Below are positions 16,969-25,070 of a DNA stretch of 34,653 nucleotides, in pieces. The position numbers and the translations under genes are program-made. Location: positions 1 to 34,653 of the forward strand of contig JBLYYE010000058.1 of the NCBI GenBank assembly GCA_048549915.1. Reading direction: 5' to 3'. The notes below the pieces were generated by a model. That model did no database searches, had not been told where the DNA came from, and saw nothing but the letters and a program-made list of their open reading frames with translations. The DNA is from LSUCC0057 sp048549915 (GTDB lineage: Bacteria > Pseudomonadota > Gammaproteobacteria > Pseudomonadales > Porticoccaceae). Within the stretch, counting starts at the first letter, position 1; each line of letters begins with the position of its first letter.

Positions 16969-18135
16969 GTGACCGGCTCACTTCTAGAGTCTTTTTTTCT
17001 TATCTTCAGCGGAGCTGCAGTGCTTGCCACAGCGGCCATGTACACCCGCCAACCGCTGCTAGTGGCTTATATACTGCTCGGCGCCCTACTCGGCCCATAC
17101 GGCTTAGGTTGGGTGGCTGATGTCAGCTTGTTGGCGCAGATATCCAGCATTGGCATCGTCCTATTGCTCTTTCTGATCGGCCTAGACATGCAGCCCCAGT
17201 CACTCCTGGCAGTTCTAAAAGAGGCCTCAATTGTCACTCTGTTGAGCTCAATGGCGTTTTTCGTGCTCGGTTTTGGTGCAGCTTGGCTCGCGCAATTTAC
17301 TCTCACAGAATCGCTGGTGGTGGGCGCCGCGATGATGTTTTCCAGCACCATTATCGGTATCAAGTTACTGCCAACTACTGCGCTACATCACAGGCGCAGC
17401 GGTGAAATGATGGTCGGTTTGCTGTTGCTGCAAGATTTTGTCGCCATCTTTGTTCTCATCGTGCTTTTCTCCAGCTCTGCAGGAAGTATTGAGTGGCACA
17501 ATATCGGCACCAGCCTGCTCGGTTTGCCGGTATTGTTAGCCGCGACTTTAGCCGTAGTGAAGTGGGTTTTACTGCCACTACTGCAGCGCTTTGATCGCAT
17601 CGGCGAGTACGTATTTTTGCTAGCTATCGGCTGGTGTTTTGCTGTGTCAGAGGGCGCTGAACTGCTTGGCTTGTCGCGAGAAATTGGTGCATTTTTAGCC
17701 GGCATCTCTATCGCCACCAGCCCCATTGCGCAATATATCGCTTTGAGCCTAAAACCTCTGCGCGATTTCTTTCTCATCTTGTTTTTCTTTTCGTTAGGAG
17801 GGGGTTTTAACATCGGCCTACTATCGCAGGTGATAGTGCCAGCGCTCCTATTAGCGACCCTCGTGCTGGTGGCAAAACCGCTCATATTTAGAGGCTTACT
17901 GCGCCGCCAGAGCGAGAGCCCTAGCTTAGCGTGGGATCTGGGCTTCCGTCTCGGCCAGAGCAGTGAATTTGCGCTGTTGATTGCCTATGTTGCCGCGGCA
18001 TCAGGGCTAATTGGCGAACTCGCATCCCACTATATTCAGGCCGCAGCGATTATCACTTTCTTAATATCCAGTTACATTGTCGTTTTCAACTTTCCAAGCC
18101 CAATGGCAGTCAGCGACAAGCTGCGGCGCGATTAA
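16969..18135 (+). CDS. CPA2-family monovalent cation:proton antiporter (Kef-like membrane domain)
   Basis: A 388-residue integral membrane protein with about 11-12 hydrophobic segments. VAYILLGALLGP near residue 31, GIVLLLFLIGLDM and FLLAIGWCFAVSEGAELLGLSREIGAFLAGI are typical of the Na+/H+ exchanger domain of KefB/KefC and related proteins. The C-terminal TrkA-N/RCK domain of true Kef proteins is missing: the chain ends right after the last membrane segment. The ion is therefore not assigned. The start is a GTG at 16969, 5 bases after the DUF934 stop, with no clear ribosome-binding site, so reinitiation after DUF934 is likely. It converges on sohB with a 3-base gap. Confidence 0.85.
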   Translation: MTGSLLESFFLIFSGAAVLATAAMYTRQPLLVAYILLGALLGPYGLGWVADVSLLAQISSIGIVLLLFLIGLDMQPQSLLAVLKEASIVTLLSSMAFFVLGFGAAWLAQFTLTESLVVGAAMMFSSTIIGIKLLPTTALHHRRSGEMMVGLLLLQDFVAIFVLIVLFSSSAGSIEWHNIGTSLLGLPVLLAATLAVVKWVLLPLLQRFDRIGEYVFLLAIGWCFAVSEGAELLGLSREIGAFLAGISIATSPIAQYIALSLKPLRDFFLILFFFSLGGGFNIGLLSQVIVPALLLATLVLVAKPLIFRGLLRRQSESPSLAWDLGFRLGQSSEFALLIAYVAAASGLIGELASHYIQAAAIITFLISSYIVVFNFPSPMAVSDKLRRD

Positions 18136-18138
18136 ATC

Positions 18139-19182
18139 TTAGAGCGGCAGACGTCGAGCCGCTCGTCCCAGCCAGCGCGTTGTCACGCGCTCAACTGCGC
18201 CCTCAGCAGCAAAACCTAACTTCTCTTGCCAGCTGCGCTTGTGTAGCGTCACAACTTGATAGAGCTCACCTTCTGCAGCGGCAGCGAGCAGATAATCGTC
18301 ACTGGTCGCCAGCTCATCGATCAACCCCAATCCCTGCGCCTGCTGGCCATACCAGACTTCGCCAGTGGCGACAGCGCCGACATTTAACTGCGGGCGCGCT
18401 TTGGCGACGAACGACTGAAACAGCTCGTGGGTATCGTCCAGTTCCTGTTGGAACTTGGCGCGCCCAGAGTCGTTATTTTCTCCAAACATGGTGACTGTGC
18501 GCTTGTACTCGCCCGCGGTATAGAGCTCGAAATCAACCTTGTTATCGCGCAAAAGTCGATTGAAGTTGGGCAGCTGTGCCACTACGCCAATAGAACCTAT
18601 CAGGGCAAATGGGGCGGCAACAATTTTATTGGCCACCGCCGCCATCATATACCCGCCACTTGCCGCCACTTTGTCGACACAAACGGTCAGCGGTATTTGC
18701 TTAGCAACCAGACGCGCGAGCTGCGATGCAGCCAAACCGTAGCTGTGCACCATCCCTCCTCCGCTCTCGAGTCTAACCACGACCTCGTCTTCAGGCTTTA
18801 AAATTGTCAACAGTGCGGAGATTTCGTGGCGCAACGACTCAACTGCCGAGGCCTTGATGTCACCGTCAAAGTCGAGAACAAAGGTGCGACGAACGGCTTT
18901 TTTTGAGTTTTTCTTATCGGCTTTGGCGCGCTGCTTCTCTTCTTTGCGGCGCGCTTTGCGATGCGCTTTAAGTTGAGACCCTTCAAGAGTTGCCTCGATT
19001 AGCTGCTGCTCATGATCTTCAAACTGATCGTTGAGCTTAACCACTTCGAACTGTGGCGCTTCCACACCTGTTTGGCCGCGTCGCCCAGCTGAGCTAGCCA
19101 CAACTAAAAGTGGAATGAGCAGGCAGACCAACACCGTCACGGCTTTCGCCAAGAAAAGGCCATATTCACTTAAAAATGCCAC
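18139..19182 (-). CDS. sohB: SohB-like S49 family membrane peptidase
   Basis: A 347-residue signal-peptide-peptidase A family protein. One membrane anchor lies at about 8-29. A long charged linker (about 71-100, rich in Lys/Arg/Glu) follows, then an N-terminal extension feature of SohB, FVLDFDGDIKAS. The catalytic dyad is S175 (VAASGGYMMA) and K227 (YTAGEYKRTVTMFGEN). The active domain should sit in the periplasm. The start is a GTG at 19182 with AGGAG 6 bases upstream. It follows nudC by 24 bases, probably in one transcript. The physiological substrate is not known. Confidence 0.92.
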   Translation of the reverse strand: MAFLSEYGLFLAKAVTVLVCLLIPLLVVASSAGRRGQTGVEAPQFEVVKLNDQFEDHEQQLIEATLEGSQLKAHRKARRKEEKQRAKADKKNSKKAVRRTFVLDFDGDIKASAVESLRHEISALLTILKPEDEVVVRLESGGGMVHSYGLAASQLARLVAKQIPLTVCVDKVAASGGYMMAAVANKIVAAPFALIGSIGVVAQLPNFNRLLRDNKVDFELYTAGEYKRTVTMFGENNDSGRAKFQQELDDTHELFQSFVAKARPQLNVGAVATGEVWYGQQAQGLGLIDELATSDDYLLAAAAEGELYQVVTLHKRSWQEKLGFAAEGAVERVTTRWLGRAARRLPL

Positions 19183-19206
19183 GTATAACTCCTGTCAAAA
19201 GATTGA

Positions 19207-20058
19207 TTAAGTTGCTGCTTGGGCTGAGCGCGATTCGACAAAGCTGCGTATCAGCTTGCCTGAAATACTGGTAGAGGGCGGTATTTGTGGTAGTTCTGCA
19301 TAGTGAAACCACTGCGCCTGCTCCAATTCGATACCATCCACGCTGATATCACCACCCGCATATTCGGCAAAGTAACCCAGCATTAATTGGCTGGGGAACG
19401 GCCACGCTTGGCTGGCAAAATAGGTTAGGTTTGCCACCCGAACCCCACTCTCCTCCATCACCTCGCGACAGAGAGCCTGCTCGGCGCTCTCGCCGGGCTC
19501 AATGAATCCAGCCAGGGTGCTGAATAGACCGGGCGGCCAACTCGGCTGGCGGCCGAGCAAGCAGTAGTCCTGGCGGTGAACCAAGGTAATGATACAGGGC
19601 GATATGCGCGGGTAATTGGTCAGTTTACAGCCGGCACAAACTAAAGCGTGATCTTGTGCAGAAGCTGTTGTCGGCTCGCCGCAGCTCCCACAAAAGCGGT
19701 GTTGGCGCTGCCAGAGTAAAAGTTGTGTGGCGCGACTAAACAGCCCGAAATCTTTCTCATCGATCACCGCCAGTAGTGAACGCAATGAGAGCAACTCAAA
19801 CTGGCATGCTAGCTCCTGCAGCGCATGGCTGTCACAAGCCCACACCTCACCTGCACCGACACCTGCCAAAAAACCTAAAGGCAGACGCACAGAGGGATTG
19901 CAACAGACAGAGAGCTCTGCAAACGTCCACCAAGCTACCGCACTCACAACAGGCTTGGCAATGCGACCATCGACCACTAGCACAACAAAGGCAGGTGGCT
20001 CACCATTACCCTCGGTGCTGGGGTAAAATCCCCCTAGGCTCTCGGCCAATTTCTCCAT
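19207..20058 (-). CDS. nudC: NADH pyrophosphatase / NAD-cap RNA hydrolase NudC
   Basis: A 283-residue Nudix hydrolase that cleaves NAD(H) and, in E. coli, removes NAD caps from RNA. The zinc ribbon is C123/C126...C141/C144 (FCGSCG, CAGC). The Nudix box runs from G184 (GFIEPGE) through REVMEESG. Downstream the NudC specificity array, usually SQPWPFPxS, reads SQAWPFPSQ (216-224), with proline to alanine and the final serine to glutamine. The N-terminal domain is present but poorly conserved, as in the family. The ATG at 20058 is chosen; a TTG one codon earlier is closer to the AAGGA site (6 against 9 bases) and could be the true start. sohB follows 24 bases later. Confidence 0.92.
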   Translation of the reverse strand: MEKLAESLGGFYPSTEGNGEPPAFVVLVVDGRIAKPVVSAVAWWTFAELSVCCNPSVRLPLGFLAGVGAGEVWACDSHALQELACQFELLSLRSLLAVIDEKDFGLFSRATQLLLWQRQHRFCGSCGEPTTASAQDHALVCAGCKLTNYPRISPCIITLVHRQDYCLLGRQPSWPPGLFSTLAGFIEPGESAEQALCREVMEESGVRVANLTYFASQAWPFPSQLMLGYFAEYAGGDISVDGIELEQAQWFHYAELPQIPPSTSISGKLIRSFVESRSAQAAT

Positions 20059-20203
20059 CAAATTATATCCTTGCGATACAGTAAAAGTGATTGCAATAAT
20101 GCCACACCAGGCATATGGTTATTCGCCTTAAAGTTACCCCCGCATCCTAACATAATCTAGCATTCTGACCCCTTACAACCACTTTTAAAAAGGCTTTTTA
20201 ACT
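20059..20203. promoter_or_regulatory. Divergent nudC/nhaB promoter region
   Basis: Here 145 AT-rich bases separate two divergent genes. For nhaB a CATAAT word near 20152-20157 has TTAAAG 17 bases upstream, a weak pair. For nudC only scattered -10-like words are visible. No sodium or pH riboswitch motif is recognised. Confidence 0.35.
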
Positions 20204-21706
20204 ATGCAAATGAGTGCAAGAAAAGCACTGCGAAGAAACTTTTTAGGCAACTCCCCGCGCTGGTACAAAGGTGCGATATTCCTATTCCTTTTAATTAATC
20301 CTGTTTTTCTTTATACCCTTGGCCCCTTTGTCACAGGCTGGATTTTAATTGCAGAGTTCATTTTTACTCTGGCCATGGCGCTCAAGTGCTACCCACTTCA
20401 ACCCGGCGGTTTACTGGCTATCGAGGCTGTTGCCCTTGGTATGACCTCACCTGAGGCGGTTTATCACGAGGCAGTGGGCAATTTTGAAGTCATTATGCTA
20501 CTAATGTTTATGGTCGCCGGCATCTACTTTATGCGCGATATGTTGATGGCGACCTTTAGCAAACTGCTGATTGCGGTCAAATCGAAAGTACTCCTGTCAC
20601 TGTTATTTACCCTAGCCGGCGCTGTGCTCTCTGCGTTCCTGGATGCGCTCACAGTGACGGCCGTACTCATCACCATCTCAGTCGGGTTTTACTCGGTCTA
20701 TCACAAGGTAGCGTCGGGCAAAAAACTCGTAGATAGCCACGACCACAACCAAGACACTCAGTTACACGACTACCATCGCGCAGACCTGCAACAATTTAGG
20801 GGTTTCTTGCGCAGTTTAATCATGCACGGCGCAGTCGGTACTGCACTCGGCGGTGTGTGCACCTTAGTCGGCGAACCACAAAACCTGCTTATTGCCGAAA
20901 AAGCCGGATGGGAGTTTGGCGAGTTCTTTATGCGCATGGCACCAGTCACTATGCCCACTCTATTTTTTGGGTTGTTAACTTGCATTGTACTGGAGAGTAC
21001 TCGCAGTTTTGGCTACGGGACTATCCTGCCAGATGCGGTTCGTGCGGTGCTCGAAGACTACAATAAAGTGCAAACCGCCAAACGCACACGGCAAGAGTTT
21101 GTGGCACTGGGTGCACAAGTGGTAGTCGCACTCTTCCTGGTTGTTGCCTTGGCGTTGCATTGGGCACCGGTTGGCCTTATTGGGTTGAGTGTTATTGTGC
21201 TGCTCACGGCATTCAATGGAATTGTTGAAGAGCACCGTATTGGCAAGGCCTTCGAGGAGGCCCTTCCCTTTACCGCACTACTGATTGTGTTTTTTGCCGT
21301 CGTCGCAGTGATTCACGAGCAGCACCTTTTTACCCCAGTCATCCACTGGGTGCTCGAGCAGGAAAAATCTCTGCAGCCGGCGCTGTTCTTTGCCGCCAAT
21401 GGTTTGCTGTCCGCTATCAGTGACAACGTTTTTGTTGCTACCGTATACATAAACGAGGTCAAAGCAGCACTGGATGCTGGTGTAATTGACCGAGCTCATT
21501 TTGAGACACTGACAGTGGCGATCAATACCGGAACCAATCTGCCCAGTGTTGCCACACCCAATGGCCAAGCGGCTTTCTTGTTTCTACTCACCTCTGCACT
21601 GGCGCCATTAATCCGGCTCTCCTATATGCGCATGGTCATTATGGCGCTGCCCTACACACTGGTTTTAACTGGGGTCGGGCTGGCTTCGATTGTGCTGTTC
21701 TTTTAA
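20204..21706 (+). CDS. nhaB: Na+/H+ antiporter NhaB
   Basis: A 500-residue polytopic inner-membrane protein that exports sodium in exchange for protons. The beginning, NFLGNSPRWYKGAIFLFLLINPV, closely resembles NhaB, and the length matches (about 500-530). Further signatures are LSAFLDALTVTAVLITISVGFY, GGVCTLVGEPQNLLIAEKAGWEF and SDNVFVATVYINE. About a dozen hydrophobic segments are visible, with a His/Asp-rich hydrophilic loop at about 175-195. The ATG at 20204 has AAAGG about 11 bases upstream. It is monocistronic: promoter region upstream, strong terminator at 21722. Confidence 0.96.
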   Translation: MQMSARKALRRNFLGNSPRWYKGAIFLFLLINPVFLYTLGPFVTGWILIAEFIFTLAMALKCYPLQPGGLLAIEAVALGMTSPEAVYHEAVGNFEVIMLLMFMVAGIYFMRDMLMATFSKLLIAVKSKVLLSLLFTLAGAVLSAFLDALTVTAVLITISVGFYSVYHKVASGKKLVDSHDHNQDTQLHDYHRADLQQFRGFLRSLIMHGAVGTALGGVCTLVGEPQNLLIAEKAGWEFGEFFMRMAPVTMPTLFFGLLTCIVLESTRSFGYGTILPDAVRAVLEDYNKVQTAKRTRQEFVALGAQVVVALFLVVALALHWAPVGLIGLSVIVLLTAFNGIVEEHRIGKAFEEALPFTALLIVFFAVVAVIHEQHLFTPVIHWVLEQEKSLQPALFFAANGLLSAISDNVFVATVYINEVKAALDAGVIDRAHFETLTVAINTGTNLPSVATPNGQAAFLFLLTSALAPLIRLSYMRMVIMALPYTLVLTGVGLASIVLFF

Positions 21707-21721
21707 ATCCGCCAGACAATA

Positions 21722-21753
21722 AAAAAAAGGCGCTCAATTGAGCGCCTTTTTTT
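21722..21753. terminator. Perfect bidirectional rho-independent terminator
   Basis: GGCGCTCAATTGAGCGCC (21729-21746) is flanked by seven A on the left and seven T on the right, so all 32 bases form one perfect palindrome. It works equally in both directions and ends nhaB (stop 16 bases before) and the VWA gene, whose stop codon overlaps its last two bases. Confidence 0.95.
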
Positions 21754-22927
21754 ATTTGCTAAGCTGGCCGATGGCGCTCTGTAAGCCATCGAGGGTCAGC
21801 GGATACATGCGCCCCTCTACCAATTGATGGACCATCTCAATAGTCGGCGTGTAGCCCCAGTACTTTTCTGCCACCGGGTTGATCCAGGCCAACTTGCTGT
21901 AGGTGTCACCCAAACGGCGCAACCAGACTGCCCCAGGCTCGTCGTTAAAATACTCAACACTGCCACCTTTGCTAGTGATCTCATAGGGGGCCATTGAGGC
22001 GTCACCAACGACAATCACCTTGTAGTCCGCCGAATAGGTGCGCAGCAATTCATGCGTCGGTATACGCTCTTGCTGACGACGGTGATTATTCCGCCAAACA
22101 TAGTCGTAAAGACAGTTGTGAAAGTAAAAGTACTCGAGATGCTTAAACTCTGTGCGGGCTGCAGAAAATAGCTCTTCACAAAGCCGCACATAGGGGTCCA
22201 TCGAACCGCCGACATCAAAAAACAACAGCACCTTAACTGCGTTGTGGCGCTCTGGGACCATCTTGATATCGAGCAGACCGGCGTTGCGAGCAGTTGAGCG
22301 AATAGTATCGTTCAGATCGAGCTCATCCTGGGCGCCTTGGCGAGCAAACTGACGCAGGCGTCTCAGTGCAACTTTAATATTGCGGGTGCCGATCTCTACC
22401 GAGTCATCAAGATCTTGAAACTGGCGCTGATCCCACACTTTAACCGCGCGTTTTTGGCCGCCTTCACCGCCTACGCGCACCCCTTCTGGGTTAAATCCAC
22501 CATGACCAAAGGGCGAGGTGCCTCCGGTACCTATCCATTTATTGCCACCTTGATGGCGCTCTTCCTGCTCCTCAAGGCGCTTCTTGAACTCTTCTATAAT
22601 TTTCTCTAAGCCACCCAAACTCTCAATTTCAGCCTTCTCCGCGTCGCTAAATTGACGCTCAAACTCTTGGCGCAGCCAATCATCAGGGATCAGCGCCTGG
22701 ATGATGTCGTCGATATTTTCGAGCTGTTTGAAATAGGCCCCAAACGCGCGATCAAAACGATCGTAGTACTTCTCATCTTTGACCAACACGGTGCGGGCGA
22801 GCAGGTAAAACTCTTCTACATCCGCAAACACCACGCCCTGCTCTAACGCCCGAATCAGGTCGAGAAGCTCGCGGATCGACACCGGAATGCCGGCCCGCTT
22901 GAGCAGTGAGAAAAAATTAATCAGCAT
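21752..22927 (-). CDS. VWA domain protein of the CoxE-like family, MoxR partner
   Basis: A 391-residue cytoplasmic protein. The N-terminal half is helical and charged (with an EEFKKRLEEQEE stretch near 112-123 and a Gly-rich linker at 127-158). The C-terminal von Willebrand A domain has the MIDAS start DVGGS (D238, G240, S242), against the usual DxSxS, and a later GDASM segment. Such proteins (COG3552/COG3825 type) are encoded next to MoxR AAA+ ATPases and are thought to act with them in maturing or remodelling other proteins; the client here is unknown. It starts 4 bases after the MoxR stop. The stop lies inside the shared terminator. Confidence 0.88.
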   Translation of the reverse strand: MLINFFSLLKRAGIPVSIRELLDLIRALEQGVVFADVEEFYLLARTVLVKDEKYYDRFDRAFGAYFKQLENIDDIIQALIPDDWLRQEFERQFSDAEKAEIESLGGLEKIIEEFKKRLEEQEERHQGGNKWIGTGGTSPFGHGGFNPEGVRVGGEGGQKRAVKVWDQRQFQDLDDSVEIGTRNIKVALRRLRQFARQGAQDELDLNDTIRSTARNAGLLDIKMVPERHNAVKVLLFFDVGGSMDPYVRLCEELFSAARTEFKHLEYFYFHNCLYDYVWRNNHRRQQERIPTHELLRTYSADYKVIVVGDASMAPYEITSKGGSVEYFNDEPGAVWLRRLGDTYSKLAWINPVAEKYWGYTPTIEMVHQLVEGRMYPLTLDGLQSAIGQLSK

Positions 22928-22931
22928 AGTC

Positions 22932-23777
22932 TTAGCGCGCCTCGCGCCGCGCCATAAATGCTAACCGTTCCAGCATGTGGACGTCTTGCTCGTTTTTGAG
23001 CAGTGCCCCATAGAGTGGCGGGATCGCTTTGGTGGGATCTCGATTAGTCAGTATCTCGTCGGGGATATCATCAGAGAGCAGCAGTTTTAACCAATCAATT
23101 AGCTCCGATGTAGAGGGTTTTTTCTTCAAACCGGGGACTTTGCGCAGTTCAAAGAAAATTTCCAGCGCCTCATCTACCAAGCGCTTCTTGAGCTCTGGGA
23201 AATGCACGTCGACAATTTGCTGCATGGTGTCGCGATCTGGGAAGCTGATGTAGTGGAAGAAGCAGCGACGCAAAAAGGCGTCCGGCAGCTCTTTTTCATT
23301 ATTGCTGGTGATGATCACAATCGGACGATTGACCGCTTTGATAGTCTCGCCAGTTTCGTAGACGAAAAACTCCATGCGATCGAGTTCTAAAAGCAGATCG
23401 TTGGGGAATTCGATATCTGCTTTATCAATCTCATCGATCAACAAGACCACCTGCTGATCGGCAGTAAACGCTTCCCAGAGCTTGCCGCGCTTAATGTAGT
23501 TGGCGATATCGTGAACGCGGTCATCGCCCAGTTGCGAGTCGCGCAACCGCGATACCGCGTCGTATTCGTAAAGGCCCTGCTGAGCTTTGGTGGTCGATTT
23601 AATATGCCAAGAGATGAGCGGCATCCCCAGTGAGGCGGCGACCTCCTCTGCCAGCAGCGTTTTGCCGGTGCCGGGCTCACCTTTGATCAGCAATGGACGC
23701 TGGAGTGATACCGCCGCATTTACTGCAGTAGAGAGTTCGTTAGTGGCTACATATTTTTGCGTACCGGTAAACTTCAT
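22932..23777 (-). CDS. MoxR-family AAA+ ATPase
   Basis: A 281-residue ATPase. Walker A is GEPGTGKT (33-40), Walker B is VLLIDEIDKAD (D115/E116). ITSNNEKELPDAFLRRC supplies sensor 1 and the arginine-finger region. There are no extra domains, as usual for the MoxR class. With the VWA gene directly downstream it forms a standard MoxR-VWA pair; the role is chaperone-like by family, with an unknown target. AAGGG lies before the ATG at 23777. Confidence 0.9.
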   Translation of the reverse strand: MKFTGTQKYVATNELSTAVNAAVSLQRPLLIKGEPGTGKTLLAEEVAASLGMPLISWHIKSTTKAQQGLYEYDAVSRLRDSQLGDDRVHDIANYIKRGKLWEAFTADQQVVLLIDEIDKADIEFPNDLLLELDRMEFFVYETGETIKAVNRPIVIITSNNEKELPDAFLRRCFFHYISFPDRDTMQQIVDVHFPELKKRLVDEALEIFFELRKVPGLKKKPSTSELIDWLKLLLSDDIPDEILTNRDPTKAIPPLYGALLKNEQDVHMLERLAFMARREAR

Positions 23778-23915
23778 AAGGGACCCTTATTGTTACTGTA
23801 ATGATCATTATCGTAGAACGCGTAACGCGTGACTTAACACAACTCAATTTAGCACTTAGCGAGGATGGCTTGCCAACACTGGCACTGACCGGCCAGTCGA
23901 GCGCTCACCCGTCAA
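23778..23915. promoter_or_regulatory. Leader between yafJ-like gene and MoxR gene
   Basis: This region of 138 bases holds a perfect 12-base palindrome TAATGATCATTA (23799-23810), 22 bases before the MoxR start on the minus strand. It also holds a tandem ACGCGT (23818-23830) and a hairpin with 6-base arms ACTGGC/GCCAGT (23878-23897). The hairpin lacks a T-tract, so it is not a convincing terminator. The palindrome could be an operator of the MoxR-VWA pair. Confidence 0.35.
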
Positions 23916-24689
23916 TTAAAGTTTCTTTATTAAACCTTTGAGAGCAATGATGGTCTCGCCATGGGCCATCTGCTGCCAGGTCTCGCCTACCGTTAGTGGC
24001 TCAGTGGCAATCACGCTGACCACATCGTTGGGTGTGGTTTCACGACTAAAATCCACCACCATCTCAATATCTTTGAGACGCGCGACACCAAAGGGAGCGC
24101 GTCGTGTTAGCCAGTGCAGGCGAGTGGTGCAATGGGCGTAAAGTGCTCGGCCATCGCTGAGCAAAAAATTGGCCACCCCGTGCTCATCGAGCTTAGCCGC
24201 GCACTGATCGATAAACTGCCCGAGCTGTTTTGGACTGCGCGGCCAGCTGGCAAAGTGGCTATCTATTTCACCCATCAGCCAGCAGAACGCCCACTCGCTA
24301 TCGGTGCTGCCAACCGGTTGAAAACGCCTTAACGGCAATTTTTTACGCACCCCGCGCAGCTGCCCGTTGTGGGCGAAAACCCAATAGCGTCCCCAAAGTT
24401 CGCGCACGAAGGGGTGAGTATTCTCGAGGCATACTGCACCTACATTGGCCTGGCGAATATGGCTTATCACCACCTCGCTCTTAATTGGCTGAGACTTAAC
24501 TAGCTCTGCCACTTGGCTTTTAACACTCGGTTGTGGATCGCGAAACTCCTGGACACCGCGACCGCGATAAAATGCGATACCCCAGCCGTCGCGATGAATA
24601 TCACTGCCGCCACCGCGCTCGACTAGACCGCTAAAACTGAACCGTGCGTCGGTCGGCACATTTGCAGACATAGCCATTAGCTGACACAT
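23916..24689 (-). CDS. yafJ: Class II glutamine amidotransferase, YafJ-like
   Basis: A 257-residue Ntn-hydrolase of the YafJ/DUG3 type. The nucleophile is C2 (MCQLMAMSAN), exposed when Met1 is removed. Class II signatures are RDGWGIAFY, SHIRQANVGAV, NTHPF, FAHNGQL and GSTDSEWAF. YafJ-type proteins hydrolyse glutamine or gamma-glutamyl bonds; the natural substrate is not settled. There is no clear ribosome-binding site. The ATG follows the stop of the upstream membrane-protein gene after one base, so reinitiation is likely. It appears to be the last gene of the run that begins at dnaX. Confidence 0.9.
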   Translation of the reverse strand: MCQLMAMSANVPTDARFSFSGLVERGGGSDIHRDGWGIAFYRGRGVQEFRDPQPSVKSQVAELVKSQPIKSEVVISHIRQANVGAVCLENTHPFVRELWGRYWVFAHNGQLRGVRKKLPLRRFQPVGSTDSEWAFCWLMGEIDSHFASWPRSPKQLGQFIDQCAAKLDEHGVANFLLSDGRALYAHCTTRLHWLTRRAPFGVARLKDIEMVVDFSRETTPNDVVSVIATEPLTVGETWQQMAHGETIIALKGLIKKL

Positions 24690-24690
24690 A

Positions 24691-25050
24691 TTACTGCCGC
24701 CGCGCGAGGAGTTTGCGAACGAGCGCCACTACCACCAGGAACACCGAAAACAGCAGCTGAGCTATTACCGCAGCGGTGGCCAGAGGCGCACCGGCACGGA
24801 CAGCGCTGCCGCCGCCTAAAAGCCCCTCAAAGAGGGCCACCATAAGTGCTGGGGCAAGAGCTGGCTCGCCGGGATAAGACTCGACAGGAAAACCAAAGAT
24901 AATCAGCAGGGCAAACCCGACACTGGCATTAAACCACCACTTGGTGGCGCGCAGCAGCCAAAGTTGTGCGGCGATAACCGCCACTAAGCCGAAAAAATAG
25001 ATTGCCCAAGCTGTGGTATATCCAGCCATTTGCGGCAAAGTATCACTCAT
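24691..25050 (-). CDS. Hypothetical 119-residue membrane protein
   Basis: I do not recognise a family. Hydrophobic segments lie at about 12-33 (TAWAIYFFGLVAVIAAQLWLL), 39-55 (WFNASVGFALLIIFGF) and 88-112, with a weaker one at 64-80. The C terminus is basic (VRKLLARRQ), so it is probably cytoplasmic. AAAGG lies 9 bases before the ATG. It is 20 bases after ycgN and one base before the yafJ-like gene. Coding is supported by its fit between two real genes. The tight spacing suggests co-expression with the amidotransferase. Confidence 0.75.
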   Translation of the reverse strand: MSDTLPQMAGYTTAWAIYFFGLVAVIAAQLWLLRATKWWFNASVGFALLIIFGFPVESYPGEPALAPALMVALFEGLLGGGSAVRAGAPLATAAVIAQLLFSVFLVVVALVRKLLARRQ

Positions 25051-25070
25051 AGTCGAATACCTTTAAAAAG

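Noticed and set aside
20059..20203. Sodium riboswitch or other structured leader before nhaB
   Set aside because: No extended pairing or known motif could be traced in the short AT-rich leader.
23878..23897. ACTGGC/GCCAGT hairpin as a terminator for the yafJ-like gene
   Set aside because: No T-tract on either side; recorded only as part of the leader region.
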